64,000 bases of DNA from Fulvia fulva (Eukaryota > Ascomycota > Dothideomycetes > Mycosphaerellales > Mycosphaerellaceae): the NCBI RefSeq assembly GCF_020509005.1, contig NC_063020.1, forward strand, positions 2,170,001-2,234,000, read 5' to 3'. The notes beneath the pieces were generated by a model that did not search any database, was not told where the DNA came from, and saw only the letters and a list, made by a program, of their open reading frames with translations. Positions 21,084-32,102 of this stretch are shown here, one piece after another (within the stretch, counting starts at the first letter, position 1; each line of letters opens with the position of its first letter). The position numbers and the translations under genes were made by a program.

Positions 21084-22262
21084 TTAGAGTAGGGAGTCTA
21101 GACGGGTGAAGACGCTGAGGCACGCTGCCACGACCTGGAAGAATGTTAGCCAAAAATTCCCACCATCTGCCTTGCGGAACTCACCTCGAGCTGCAACTCC
21201 TTATCCTTGGCACCGTTGACCTCATCCCTGATGACCTGATCCAAGTTGGCACCAACAGCCGCCTGACCACCTCCAGCTCTCTTGCCAAAAGGCCATTGTG
21301 AGTACTCTGCAAGCAACTCGTCCACTTGTGCAAAGGCTCTTTCCCTTGCTTCGTGTCCCAATGTAGTCAATGCGTTTTCCAGCACATTTGCAGCATACGA
21401 AGCGCACAGCATAGCGATCGTCCTGAGGTAGCGGAACTCGAGATTCTCGGGCAGCCATTGCGAAGCAGGAAGCACGACTGTGCGCTGTGTGAGGACGTTT
21501 CGGACTCGCCGTCTAATCTCGTCTTTCGCGCCACCATCTGCGACAGGATGAGTAGCCATGTCAAAGAGGAGGAAGTTGCGCTTCTCGGTGCGGAGAATGC
21601 CCTTGTCGACGAGTCCTTTGGCTAGTCGTTCGCGGACTTGCTTGAGCTGGTAGCCGATCTTCATGAGGTTCCATGTTTCGCCTGCAATATCGGCATTAGT
21701 ACCTCCTCTCACTCTGAACCCTTTCGGCATTGGACTCACCACTCATGAGATCAATCCAACTGCTCGCGCTCATCTTTTCCGAACTCTTCATCATTTTCAA
21801 CGCCTCATCCAGTAGCACCTCCCCGGTCAGCGTATCGTCCACAACCTCAATCAGCCTATCCGCAAGCGGGAACCTCCTCCGACTCGAGTCCTTCTGCATG
21901 CTGATCCGTCCCCTGAACGCCAGCTCGATTACAATGCAGCCCCGTAGCGCGTATGAGATGTTGTCGTTCCAGAAGGAGAGATATCCCTGCTTGTCCTTCA
22001 ATCCCATAAGCAGCACTTCCTCCATGAGTGTGAGTTTCGGCTGCTTCGACCGCTCTGCTGAGTCGGCCATATCTCGAGGGTCGAATGCGATTTTGTGGCC
22101 ATTCTCGCCGGACTCGTAGCTAGTCTCTGGTCCTGAGGAGGTCGTCGGTCGTGGTGCTGGGGAGGAGACTCGGGATGTGTCCTTCTCGTCGTTCTCGTCG
22201 TTGGTGTGGGCAGCGCCTGCGCCTCGGCGGCGGGTCAGGCCGGAGCCTGAGGCCGAGGCCAT
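21084..22262 (-). CDS. VPS74: Golgi phosphoprotein 3 homologue VPS74
   Basis: VPS74/GOLPH3 binds PtdIns4P and coatomer and retains glycosyltransferases in the Golgi (family knowledge). Three exons (21740-22262, 21185-21681, 21084-21134) with 58- and 50-nt introns give 356 residues. The N-terminus has the Arg cluster LTRRRG used for COPI binding, then an acidic, disordered stretch. The GPP34 core starts near [20 protein letters not shown] and includes the lipid-pocket region [13 protein letters not shown]. It continues through [20 protein letters not shown] and [12 protein letters not shown], and ends with the short last exon [16 protein letters not shown], the family's characteristic hydrophobic C-terminus. 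All diagnostic segments are present. Expected at the cytosolic face of the Golgi. Confidence 0.93.
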
Positions 22263-22928
22263 ACTGTGTGTGTGTTATATATCGCCCAGGGTGTTGCGTG
22301 GTGGTAGCAATCGGTGGTGGCTATGAATTGAGTTTCGTATCTGCGAGTGGTCCACGTGCCGTGTTCGTGGTACAGTGCAGCGTGTTGCTCGCCAGGGGTG
22401 CGCTGGGTGCTTGCGACTCCCAAGGAACGCGACGTTTCCGAGGTGCGACCGATGTTGTGTTACTGGTCGCTCAGTCGCCGGCTGTTATTGCTGCTTGCGA
22501 CTGTATGTCATGGCAGAGTATGTTGATTGTTGGCAGAACAAGTTCCAGGTTGCCTAGAAGTCAACGTCGCAATGCTAGTGCGGGAGGGATTGGTCGGCCG
22601 AGAGCTTAAAGCGACACTCCCGAATGCCTCAGTAGAATCAGTGCAAGCAGCGACCAGCCATTGCTGGCAGACATGTGTCAGACGATCAATGGCATGTGGT
22701 GGACGTGAAAGTGACTGAGACTGGTAGTACACATTTATCGGGTGCCCGCCTTGCGAGCTACAATGTACATATGCCTGGCTTCCCACCCGCTGGGCCTCGT
22801 GGTCAGGCACTCCTCTTGTGGGAATAGCTCGTGTCTACCATCGCATCTCCACTCCTGGGGTCTCGTCGCCAACCATCTGCTAGGTGTATGCTTCCTTGCC
22901 ACGTTATCATCTAGTGGGCTGTACTGTG
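22263..22928. other. Intergenic, VPS74 promoter side and ACP 3' side
   Basis: About 665 bp. Plus-strand frames run through it, but they are Arg/Ser/Cys-rich shadows without motifs. It contains the VPS74 upstream region and the ACP downstream region. Confidence 0.5.
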
Positions 22929-23515
22929 TTAGCTTGACCTAGTGCAGTCTACCGGTACTGGGTAGTACACACCATCTGGCTGCTTCATGATGTAGTCAAC
23001 AGCCTGGTTCACGCTGTGGATGGCATCTGCCTCCTTGTCTGGGATCTCAATGCTGAACTCCTGTAGAATATGCTATCAGTCGCTGTTCCGTCCATCTTCT
23101 GCTCTGTTTCTTCAGTGACGCCACGAACCTCTTCTATCGCCATGACCACCTCGACGGTGTCCAAGCTATCCAGACCAAGATCGTTTGTGAAGTGCGCCTG
23201 TGCGCTGAGCTTCGATGCATCCGAGACCTGTATTGCAATATCCAATTAGTCCAATGCCTCGCATGCTCCTCGTCTTTGATCCATTTGTACCTTGTCAAAG
23301 TTCTTCAGGAGATCCAAGATTCTGCCAGTGACCTCCTCTTGCCCAAGACCAGATGATGAGGCGTAGCATCGCACAGCAGATAGCGTTGTCGCTGGGGTGG
23401 AGATGCGAGATGTGTTGATGAAAGGGTTGCTTCGGACGGCGAACGTTCGGACGGCTGGGCGGGCAGCCTGGGTAGCGGCGAGACGCGCGCTGCGGACAAT
23501 GGCGGTGCGGAACAT
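22929..23515 (-). CDS. ACP1: Mitochondrial acyl carrier protein (NDUFAB1/ACP1 type)
   Basis: Carries acyl chains on a 4'-phosphopantetheine arm for mitochondrial fatty acid and lipoate synthesis, and in most fungi is also a complex I subunit. Three exons (23291-23515, 23129-23227, 22929-23060; introns 63 and 68 nt) encode 151 residues. Residues 1 to about 60 are Arg/Ala/Ser-rich with no acidic residues (MFRTAIVRSARLAATQAARP), a matrix presequence. The carrier core begins at VTGRILDLLKNF. The modified serine lies in LGLDSLDTVEVVMAIEEEF near residue 96. IPDKEADAIHSVNQAVDYI forms the last helix. The C-terminal tail after KQPDG (about 14 residues) is longer than usual; a stop was the only choice in frame. 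The second donor is GTTCGT, a weak but acceptable GT site. Confidence 0.92.
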
Positions 23516-25332
23516 GATGTCGGTATGTGTGGGAAGATGTATGGGGTGGAAAGGTCGACAGCGATGATATGTGTGATGCGCTGGGAGCTCTTCCTGAGAT
23601 CTTCTGGAGAAGCGGAACTTGCCGAGGGTGATGTAGGTAAGCGCCAAGCATTGGTCAGGACGTTGGTCGTGACTTCCACGTCTACGATTTCTATGGATCC
23701 CTTCCCTTCCACCACTACACATCTGCCCATCAAACGATGACTGACAGGAAGCCTGTCGATGTCGTGAGATCACAGCAGTCATTGGTACACACTGATCACT
23801 GCTGTACGTAGCGGCTATGCCCAAGGCAAGCCCTTTGTCCATGATCTGTCGATACTCCAAATTGTCCAAACACACACACCTTACAGAGCTAGCCAGAGAT
23901 AAGTATTGGACCCAGTCATCTTACAGCTTGTTGGGCGAAGTATTTTCTTATCCTTTCTCCCACCTGCAAGCCTTTGACATGTTGCCAAAGCAGATGGTCG
24001 GTGTTCCTGACCAACCCCAAGTGCGCCTCTGCGTGTAGCGGCCATCGGACCTAGCTACCGCAACATGGCTAATCTCATCAACGAGACGAACAGGTACGAC
24101 GGCTTTCCTTGAACACTTCTCCATACAAATGATGACACCCAGCCACGTCTTGAGCTCGGCGCACTTTTCAAGACACATCAAAGGGATAAGGCATGCTCGT
24201 CGCAAGGCCTGAGAGGGAAGACGCCAATATTCTCACCAGCATAGCAGCACCCGGTCTTCGATCAGACTCAACACTTCAAACTTTCTTGATGTGTAAACCA
24301 ACACAGGCCTTGAAGAGCTGCCCCCGATGCTGATATGGCATGTCTGAGCTTTTCCGCTTCATTGCGGAGGAGGATAATCTCGCACAGATCTGGCTGCATT
24401 TTACTTCGACTGACGGCTGATCCTGAAACCTCTAGGATTCGTCGGGCACAGGTATCTGCCGGCCTTAGCGAACACTCTCTCTCGGCATGACAAAGGTGCG
24501 ACAGTCCCCTTCCTCCTAACCTACCTCACACGACATGATGAATATGCAAGCCTTCCTCGGCGCATAGAAGGCACAACAGAGAGATCAGGCATGCTCGGTG
24601 CAAGCTCTGCGAAGCAAAGACGCCACACGTACAGAAATCGTGAAGCTGGCACCAAGATCCTTCGCACTCAACGGGTAACGTATTGCTCTGCGTTGAAAAG
24701 CAATGTCACTAGCACCTACAACTATCAGAGCCCATGAAGAGCTGCCCTCGATGCTGAACTTGGCACATCTGAATATTCTCGGCCATGGTTAAGAAGTCGC
24801 TGTTGGAGGCGGGTGTCGTTACCTACTGCTGATAAATGCTCACAGGCTGCCTGCTGCGTCTGCCTATTCGGCACCACTCTCCGCGGCATCAAGATCAAGA
24901 GGAGGACGGATTCGAGTCTGTGGCTGCTCCTGGGAACTGTCGCCCCTTTTGTTTTCTCACATGACTTCTGCTACCTGAAGCCAGACTGGAGCCCGGACCA
25001 AGCTGAAGTCTCTCCGCAAGGCTGGCCAGCTCTGTTCAAGCCCCTGCACTGGTCAAAGGACGCGGCGCCGAATGCTGCGATTGCCTAGACTCGGGGTGTT
25101 CGATATCGACAGACTTGTGCTCCCATCGGCTTGAAAATGGAGCAATGTATAGAGGCTCACAGCAAGCAGCCACCATTGTCAACGGCGAGCAGTGTACTGC
25201 ATACTCGCCTTCTTTGTACACGACAAGCAGCCTGTGAGTAGCAAACGTTGTCATGGCAGTAAAGACTTCTCTCCACTTGGCACTTCTAGCTATGTCCGCA
25301 CTCACACCACATCCCCACCGAACGCCAGCACG
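23516..25332. other. Long intergenic stretch with a diverged duplication
   Basis: About 1.8 kb. No frame shows family features. Two blocks recur in the same order about 400 bp apart (24185-24223 with 24583-24620; 24311-24345 with 24735-24770), which suggests an old tandem duplication of noncoding or decayed coding sequence. Confidence 0.5.
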
Positions 25333-26653
25333 ATGAATCCAGCAACTGTGGCATCGAGGCCACTTATCACCTCCACAATCTCCAACGAGGCTGAGCGCGC
25401 CGCTTTATACAGACGGTGTACTGGAGACGAGCTTAAGAAATTTGTGAGCAATCCTTAACATACGGTTATGGTTGAACTAGCAGTGCCTTGAAGCGGCTCA
25501 ACTGTCTTATATACACGATGATGCACGGAATAGCAGATGCCTCACTGCTAGCTCCGCTGCGACTGTACAGCGCTAGTATCTCTTCTCGATACGGTGTACT
25601 GACCCCCTCATGTCCTAGGTGAAGGACAGAACGAAAAGCAAATTCCAGAGCACCGGCTCTAGCTTCCAGCTGGATGCCTGTCTTCATCTCCTTCAGCTGG
25701 ACCAACAAGATCTATTCCCCTTCACGAGCCTGCCGAGAGACCTTAGGCTCGATATCGAGGAAATACTGCTCCTGCCTCAGCCTGGAGAGAGACTCCACTC
25801 GCAAATCTTAGCCACTTGCAAGACTATCCACGTCGAAGCTCAAGGATTTCTAAACAGAGCGGTATCCAGCGGATCGATACATCTTCTCCGCATCCGGTCC
25901 AACCAGGACTCCGATGGCGGCCCTCTCACAAGCTGCCAGAAGCTCAACTGCAAGTGCAAGGGCGGGCCATCTACGACAATTCGCCACGGACTTTCCCCTG
26001 CAGGCAATATCAGGACGTTACGGCGCATCGACACAGAGCTCGCCGCGTTTTGTCCTCTCAACGCTACAGCAACGCGCCTGCTTATCGATATTAGGATTGA
26101 AGCTCCTTGCGTAGGCGCCAGCCTCCAGATACTGCGTCCAGACCCGAAGATCAATCGCCATCTGTACCTGCTCGCCACGGCGATCCAGTCGACAGCCATC
26201 ACCACAGTCGATCTACGCCTCACTTGCTCCGGTTACCTCGACCCTTCCGATGCTATCTTCATGCTCTGGCCACTATCTTGTCTGGGTCCCAATATAGCAC
26301 TCACAATCTCTAGCACCGACAGTGAAGTCGTCGAAAACCTGCGGGTGTGCCAAGCCGAATCCGGTGGCGATACCACAGCGCTCTCCCGATATCTTCCTAT
26401 CAAGGCGCAAGCCGATGATCTGATTCGTCGTGTCCAGGAGGCACGCCTCGAGAAGACTGGAGTCCAGTTTCTGCCTGCCAATCTTGGCGCCTCGTTCAAT
26501 GGAAGTACTGCGTATATTGCAGTGAGCGACATCAGGGACAGACATCCAGCGCCGGAGTCTTGCATAAGAGACAATGTGACAAGAGCAGCTAATTTGATGG
26601 CTAATGAGAGGTTGAAGCAGTTGGCGGAGCGCGTGAACGAGGTCTTGGGCTGA
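25333..26653 (+). CDS. F-box-like family protein with intron
   Basis: Two exons (25333-25443 and 25619-26653; 175-nt intron with GTGAGC donor and CCTAG acceptor) encode 381 residues. Exon 1 ends inside the family block: ALYRRCTGDELKKF, continued after the intron by VKDRTKSKF. The F-box-like leader FTSLPRDLRLDIEEILLLP lies near residue 72. SQILATCKTIHVEA, IHLLRIRSNQ, a Cys-rich stretch (CQKLNCKC), LIDIRIEAPC, RHLYLLATAI, FMLWPLSCLGP and TGVQFLP follow in the same order as in the genes at 11833 and 13512. It is therefore the dispersed fourth member of that cluster, about 11 kb away. Those two relatives lack this intron. Function is unknown. Confidence 0.85.
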
Positions 26654-26825
26654 CTCATGAGAGAAGTTGCAGTGTCGTGGTTAGCAGGAGTAGTTGAATG
26701 GGAAATGTATCATAACTCCCGTCATAGCAGATGAAACTCCTCAGAGTCGCAAGTGCTCCCGTGTGCAATACATCTAGCTCAACGTCAAGATCAAGTACGT
26801 CTATATCAAAAGCCGCACGGTGAGC

Positions 26826-27781
26826 TCAAGAACTCCCCTCCTCCTGATTCTGAAACGACAGATTCGGCAACGTCCCTCTCCTCGAAGGTTGATTTACCTT
26901 AACCTCGCCCCGATCCGCCCCACCCTGAAGGTGCATACCCCTCTTCGCCAAAGACTCATCCGTCTCATAGATCATAGCCGCCTCATCATCTCCATCTCGA
27001 AACTGGTACGTTCGAAGTTCCGCTTCGTTCCACCTACATATCTTTAGCATCGCGGCCATACGAAGAGGGACGATATCATAGAAGAAGCTGCACTTACCAA
27101 GGCGTCGTCTGCTCTCCCTCATCATCAACCTCGCCAGTCGTGAAATGATTAAAGAACCCATGACTAACCAACGCCACCTCCTTCTCCGGTCGCGCCTGGA
27201 TCCATTTCCTCAGCTTCAGCGCGCGAGCATTGCACGCTTTAGCATCGGTCGCGAACTCTCCCTCGTGTTTGTACCAGCCGTGCTTTCGATCACATCAATA
27301 GGAGTCGGGAAGTGCACAGTGGTAAGGACAGTTCGGATTTACCTTCAGATGATCAAAATCTACCTTCTCGTCCCCAAACTCCTTGATGAGATCCTCAACC
27401 GGCGATCCAGTATCGGAGGGAGCATCGGAGACTTCCTCGGCGGTGGGTAGAGCGATGATGACCAGGCCTCGTTCTACGCAGGGTGCGAAGGCGAGTTGGC
27501 AGGTCTGGATCGCGCGGCGGAGGGGTGATGCTAGGAGGAGTTCGATCTGAAGGTGGATGTCAGTAAACTTAGATCTGATCAAAGATGATAGTGGGGAAGG
27601 ATTGCAATGTTGCCGACAAAACACTTACCTTATCATGTCTATCAAAGTCCTTGCATCGATCGATACATTGCTGTTTACCCTTCTCAGTCAGGGAAGGATC
27701 GTGAAGAAGATGGCCGTCCTTCGTCACGTCGTGAGAATGGTACCCTTGACCATGGCGCATGATATGGAGGATTGGAGGCAT
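26826..27781 (-). CDS. Histidine phosphatase (phosphoglycerate mutase-like) family protein
   Basis: Predicted cytosolic phosphatase of the RHG superfamily; the substrate is not evident. Four exons (27629-27781, 27343-27546, 27098-27282, 26826-27033; introns 82, 60 and 64 nt) give 249 residues. The catalytic loop ILHIMRHGQGYHS lies at residues 4-16, with the His that is phosphorylated. LLASPLRRAIQTCQLAF supplies the second phosphate-binding Arg. ALVSHGFFNHF near residue 165 supplies the second catalytic His. This order fits fungal PGAM-like proteins better than the glycolytic enzyme, which is longer and has a different loop. The C-terminal 60 residues are basic and Gly/Asn-rich and look disordered. 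The acceptor of exon 3 is AAG, less favoured than CAG but needed to keep the frame. Confidence 0.87.
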
Positions 27782-28324
27782 CTTGAGGAGTGGTGCAGTA
27801 TGCGGATCTTGCCAGACCCCTTGTAGTTCTGTGAAGCTCCCTCTGCTGAAGTCGGTACTGCCGAGAATGTGGCTGTGATTGTCGACATCCTGCACTTGTC
27901 CGCGGCGGCGCTCACCATACTATACAGCGTTGTCATTATACTTTCCACCACGTGTTGGCGTCTGTCATCGACGAATGTAGAGAAAAGTTTCATCGTCATT
28001 GTGCAGCTCTAGTGGGTCGGCAAAAGAAAGCAAGCTTTCGGGTACCTACTTCTTGATACCAACGACCAGGTCGACGGAAGGTCGATGTCAGGCTTCTGCA
28101 GGTATATCGTCTCTGAGGCTGTAGCAATAGAGACATTGTTCATTATGGTTCGTATTTGATAACGTACACGAAGCAGATAGCAACCCCAGATCGCCATGAG
28201 GGCGATATGTACAGGTCTAGCACTGACCTGCGAATCTTGTTATCATACCTGCAGATCACGGTTGTTGTGTTATTACAGTTGTCGCCAAAGGAGTGTCCGT
28301 ACGATTTGCGCGCTCTCGCGACGA
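27782..28324. other. Intergenic, no supported gene
   Basis: About 540 bp between the phosphatase start and the cupin stop. Only short overlapping frames; AT-richer than its neighbours near 28130-28270. Confidence 0.5.
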
Positions 28325-29349
28325 TCATGGAAGTCTCGGTCTGGTCCTCGGGTTCTCGCTGCTCGTTTCATTGTGGGCAGCGCTGGTCTCGGTCGTGTTG
28401 GTGGTAGTGGTCGTGTTATATGGGTCGATACCGCATCTCGCCATGCACTTTCGACTGCCCCAGTTGGCGCCTGTGCCGATCGGACGGATATGCGCAGCAC
28501 TCTCCTCGTTCAAGACGTCGCCGCCAAACGCAGCATTGACCCAGTCCCAGTCGAAGCCATTGGTGAAGATGTTGCCAATGTTAAGAGTTCCTGCATCCTC
28601 GTCGGTCAGGGCAGAGACCATCATAGCATCCTCGCAAGCTGCGTTCGCGTCAGCAGGTTGATCGACAGTGCTTGGTACAAACAGTGGCGGTGAAGAACGC
28701 CCAGCTGTTTCATCTCCTTGCACCATGCATTGTCATGTCAACGAGCTAGAGCAGCTTTTTGTCTTGAATGCTTGCTCGATCGTAGATGGTGGCATGGTGC
28801 TATACGAGACCTGCGCAAGACTCACCTTCGTTGCCCATCATGTGTAGAGCGCCTGCAGGGAAGATTGTCGCCTTCATTGGTGTGAGATGTGTAGTGATGG
28901 TGTGAGCTCCATTCTCTTCTTGCATCCAAGTGGTGGTGTTGCCAGTGATCGCGACCACCCAGTTAGCAGCGCGAGGGTGGTAGTGCGGCGGCAACATTGC
29001 GCACGGGCCAAGCTGTACTATGGCCACTGAAGAGACGGTCAGCTTGTCCTACATAATGCGTCGTCATGCAGGATCACCAACAGGTCAGCCCGTTCTTTCG
29101 AGCAGGAGGGAACGTAGCTGCGTTCATATTCGCCACACCGCCAGGTCTTGTGGTGAAGAATGGTTGCTGTTGCGAGAAGTCGAAGACCCAGTCGTCGTCG
29201 TTGGGTAGTAGACCAAGTCTGTCGAGCTGCGTGGCAGCCGTGTCCAGCTTCGCCATCAGTCCTGGGAATCTCGTGAAGTCGATGGTGACGGCCCTCCTGG
29301 ACAACAAAGCGAGGATGGCCCCGATGGCCAGCGGTGATTTACGAAACAT
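28325..29349 (-). CDS. Spherulin/germin-like secreted cupin protein
   Basis: A probable extracellular or wall-associated beta-barrel protein. Three exons (29082-29349, 28826-29026, 28325-28704; introns 55 and 121 nt) give 282 residues. The N-terminus MFRKSPLAIGAILALLSRR is a signal peptide. Cupin motif 1 spans LGPCAMLPPHYHPRA near residue 100, with the metal-binding histidines. VAITGN follows, and motif 2 includes FPAGALHMMGNEG. This arrangement is that of the spherulin-1/germin group. The C-terminal third includes GNIFTNGFDWDWVNAAFGG and a Thr/Asn-rich tail with potential N-glycosylation sites. The first intron uses a weak GTTGGT donor; other donors break the frame. Any enzymatic activity is unknown. 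Confidence 0.82.
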
Positions 29350-30566
29350 GCTGTCCGTATGTATGCTTTCCAACAAAGTGGTTGGGATGTGCTGTGCTAT
29401 ACTGTGCCTCGTGTGCGAAGTGGTACCCAGTGCTGGATCGTTGGGAAGCCGGATTTTGTGAACAAGCGAAGGACGAAGAACTGGAATAGCCTTGGCCAGA
29501 AGCGTCGATGGCCTGGTGGACTAGTAGTTCCTTGAGAGTGGTTATAGTAGTCAAAGCTGAAATCCCGGGGAGAGGGAACAGTTCTATATATCCTGTGTCC
29601 TCCCACGGGGCACGGTCACCACATGGAAATGGGCGTTATGCCATGGCCGAGGAAAAGCGGCTTGAACGACGCTCCCAGAGACATGAAGCTAGTCTATGAT
29701 CTAGGAGGCTTCAGACTTCCGACCGACTTGCTCTGTCATCAAGGAAGGTGTGCAATATATGGAAACGGACAGTGAACTCACCATCCTTGGCCAGCCACAA
29801 GTCAACGAAGCTGGCAAGGGTTGGCCCTGCCTCTCTGGTCTTTGTGAAGTACGTAATGTAAGAGCAGATCAGGGTGACAGTTCGCATGCTGGCCATAGTC
29901 TTCTGGAAGGGCGTCCAACTACCAGTGGTCCTGGCGGGGAGACCAGATCATTCCGAAGCATGTTCCGAGCCAGGAAAGTGCCGGGTCCTATTCGTGTTGC
30001 TTGGTGGCGGTGGTGCATCGTCTTCGCCATGGAGTCGACAGAGGACTACTGGATCTCCCTCTCTGTGAGCGTGGGTTTGTGCCTGAAACGATCCGTCGTC
30101 TTGAGCAAGTCCTGAGCTAGCACAATGCAGGCAGTGCCGGTCTGAGGAGCAGCTTGCGACGTGTGGCGTCCTCGTCAGACGCATGATGGTGCGTACAAGA
30201 TCAGCCGGTACGACGACGAGACGATGAAGTGCCGCTTCGCAGTAGGGCTGCGCGGCTCTTCATGAGCCGACCTGAGACAGTTGACAGTTGGAGCTGCTGT
30301 CGATGTGTGTGCTGAGGAATACGTTAGTCTCTTTCTGCACTGCCGCCGCCATCGACACGGCGGCGACTGGTGACAATCAGGCGGGTCCGCACAGCAAGCC
30401 ACGGTGCTGACGGTAGTGGTATCGTGCTCATGTTGGTGTTGGTGTTGTGTTGTGCAAGAAGAGGTGGCAGAGGTGGAAGAGGCGCGGTGGAAGGCGCGTT
30501 TTGATCGACGCCAGTCTCCAAATGGCAAGCGCCCGAGGGCCGCCATTGCCGATCAGCCGACCTCAC
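29350..30566. other. Intergenic, no supported gene
   Basis: About 1.2 kb. Several overlapping frames of up to 123 codons occur on both strands but none has conserved features. Poly-GTT/GTGGT-type low complexity lies near 30410-30450. Confidence 0.5.
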
Positions 30567-30586
30567 ACGTGACACGTGACACGTGC
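30567..30586. promoter_or_regulatory. Triple CACGTG E-box array
   Basis: Three palindromic CACGTG hexamers start at 30567, 30574 and 30581, spaced exactly 7 bp apart; a related GCACGTGCC follows about 18 bp later. Such sites bind bHLH factors (Pho4/Cbf1/SREBP type) in fungi. They lie about 90 bp upstream of the small ORF at 30673. Confidence 0.55.
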
Positions 30587-30672
30587 ACCTCTTGCCTCGC
30601 ACGTGCCTCCCTTCCTGTCTCTTTCTCTCCATCATATCATGCCTTAGGCCTGCGCTATCGACTGTGTGCAAC

Positions 30673-31008
30673 ATGACCGACTTTCAGGATCCCGCTACCA
30701 CTGCATCGGTGAGCTTTTCAGGACCTTGTGACCCCCAGCAATTGTCAGCTTGGTACCCAACTTGGCCTCCAGCTCGTGAGGATGCTGAGCTACAGGACAC
30801 GAGCCTCAATCGACTCCGTCATGCGTTGCTCGATACTGCGTCACCCGAGCATGTCCGAGTCAGATGTTGCACTCATCGACTGCAGCCTGAGGCAGCAATG
30901 ACAGCAAGAACCACCAGTGTGTCAAGTGGTCAGCATGAGAGGATCGAGGGCCACAGCCTCATTCATCATACCAAGATATGCATTGCACTCGCAGAAATGC
31001 TCATGTGA
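30673..31008 (+). CDS. Small hypothetical protein, candidate
   Basis: Open for 111 residues from ATG at 30673 (MTDFQDPATTASVSFSGPCD). No family, signal peptide or membrane segment is visible, and the composition is Ser/Thr/Arg/His-rich. Its main support is position, directly downstream of a triple E-box array. It could equally be a leader or noncoding transcript. Confidence 0.3.
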   Translation: MTDFQDPATTASVSFSGPCDPQQLSAWYPTWPPAREDAELQDTSLNRLRHALLDTASPEHVRVRCCTHRLQPEAAMTARTTSVSSGQHERIEGHSLIHHTKICIALAEMLM

Positions 31009-31130
31009 CAGTACACCAGGAATCTGCCTGAAATTGCCACCAGGAAACCCGCCTCAAATTGCCGCCCAGATGCCCATAACCCCCAAACACTATCCAAAAC
31101 ATCACTCACCGAGACCTACCGAACATGATC

Positions 31131-32102
31131 TCAAGCACAAAGCTCGCAATCATACACCCACCGACCACTCGCCATATGTGCAGCATGCGCCCGTACAGTG
31201 TCTTCACTGGCCCTCGATCTGCCTTGTTGATTCTCAGCCCTTTGGCGCTGCGCCGCGGCATTGGCAGCATTGACATCCATGCGTGATCTTGGAGCTGGAC
31301 CCGTCGGACCAGTCGGTCGAGATCGCTCGTAGCCAACAATCGCCGGGCGTCTCTCTTGTTGCGAACTCGTCGGACGTGTCTCCTGCGATCTCGGTCGTAG
31401 ACATTGCTCGACACCTGAAACTCGCTGCTCAACACTCGACACCTGCTGCTGAAGTGCTTGGCACTGTTGCTGAACTGCAGATATCCGTGTCTCTGACGCC
31501 TTCCTGTCCTCCACGACCCGGTCACTGACCTCCTCCAAAACTCGTCGACGTTTCTTCGCCTCTTCATCGAGCGCCACCTGGAACTCCCTCGACATCCGCG
31601 CCATATCCGCATCAAATCCGCTCTTGAGCTCATCGTGGAGTTTCTGCCTCTCCTCTTCGCCTTTGGCGACTACCGAGTTGTGCATCGCGATGACCTGGCG
31701 GTTAAGCTGTGCATGGATCTCGGCTTGCTCGGTGATGTTCTTGTCCTGGAGGCGCTTGCGCTCCTTGGCCAGAAGCTCACGCTCTTGGTTCAGCTTCTTG
31801 ACTGCATTGGTCAGGTCTGCGCTTTGTGCCTGCACGCTCGCTGTGAGTCGGTTCATCGCGATGGTGGCGTCTTCTTGCTCTGATATACCTGTTTTCAGCT
31901 TCGCTGCGTATGAGTCTGGCGGTGACTGTGCCGATCTAGATGCTTCTGTCAATGGCAGGAAAGAGCCCCGTGGCTGCTCAGAGTGGCTGCTCTGCTCGTG
32001 AGCATCTGTCGTTGGTGCCGACTCCGATGGTGGCGCTACCATCTGCCAGTCCTCATCGATGGCCGTAGCCTCGCAGTGCGCGTTATCTTCGTTCTCGGAC
32101 AT
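31131..32102 (-). CDS. Coiled-coil protein of unknown function
   Basis: A single exon of 323 residues from ATG at 32102 (MSENEDNAHCEATAIDEDWQ); an in-frame ATG at 32153 would add 17 residues. The first 90 residues are acidic and Ser/Pro-rich. Residues about 95 to 235 form a long charged coiled coil (KKLNQERELLAKERKRLQDK, EEERQKLHDELKSGFDADMA, then Gln-rich VQQQCQALQQQVSSVEQ heptads). The tail is basic, Arg/Gln/Ala-rich and disordered, ending RWVYDCELCA. No catalytic motif. It lies about 500 bp beyond the stop of the DNMT5-type gene on the same strand. A further 3' exon cannot be excluded. Confidence 0.7.
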   Translation of the reverse strand: MSENEDNAHCEATAIDEDWQMVAPPSESAPTTDAHEQSSHSEQPRGSFLPLTEASRSAQSPPDSYAAKLKTGISEQEDATIAMNRLTASVQAQSADLTNAVKKLNQERELLAKERKRLQDKNITEQAEIHAQLNRQVIAMHNSVVAKGEEERQKLHDELKSGFDADMARMSREFQVALDEEAKKRRRVLEEVSDRVVEDRKASETRISAVQQQCQALQQQVSSVEQRVSGVEQCLRPRSQETRPTSSQQERRPAIVGYERSRPTGPTGPAPRSRMDVNAANAAAQRQRAENQQGRSRASEDTVRAHAAHMASGRWVYDCELCA

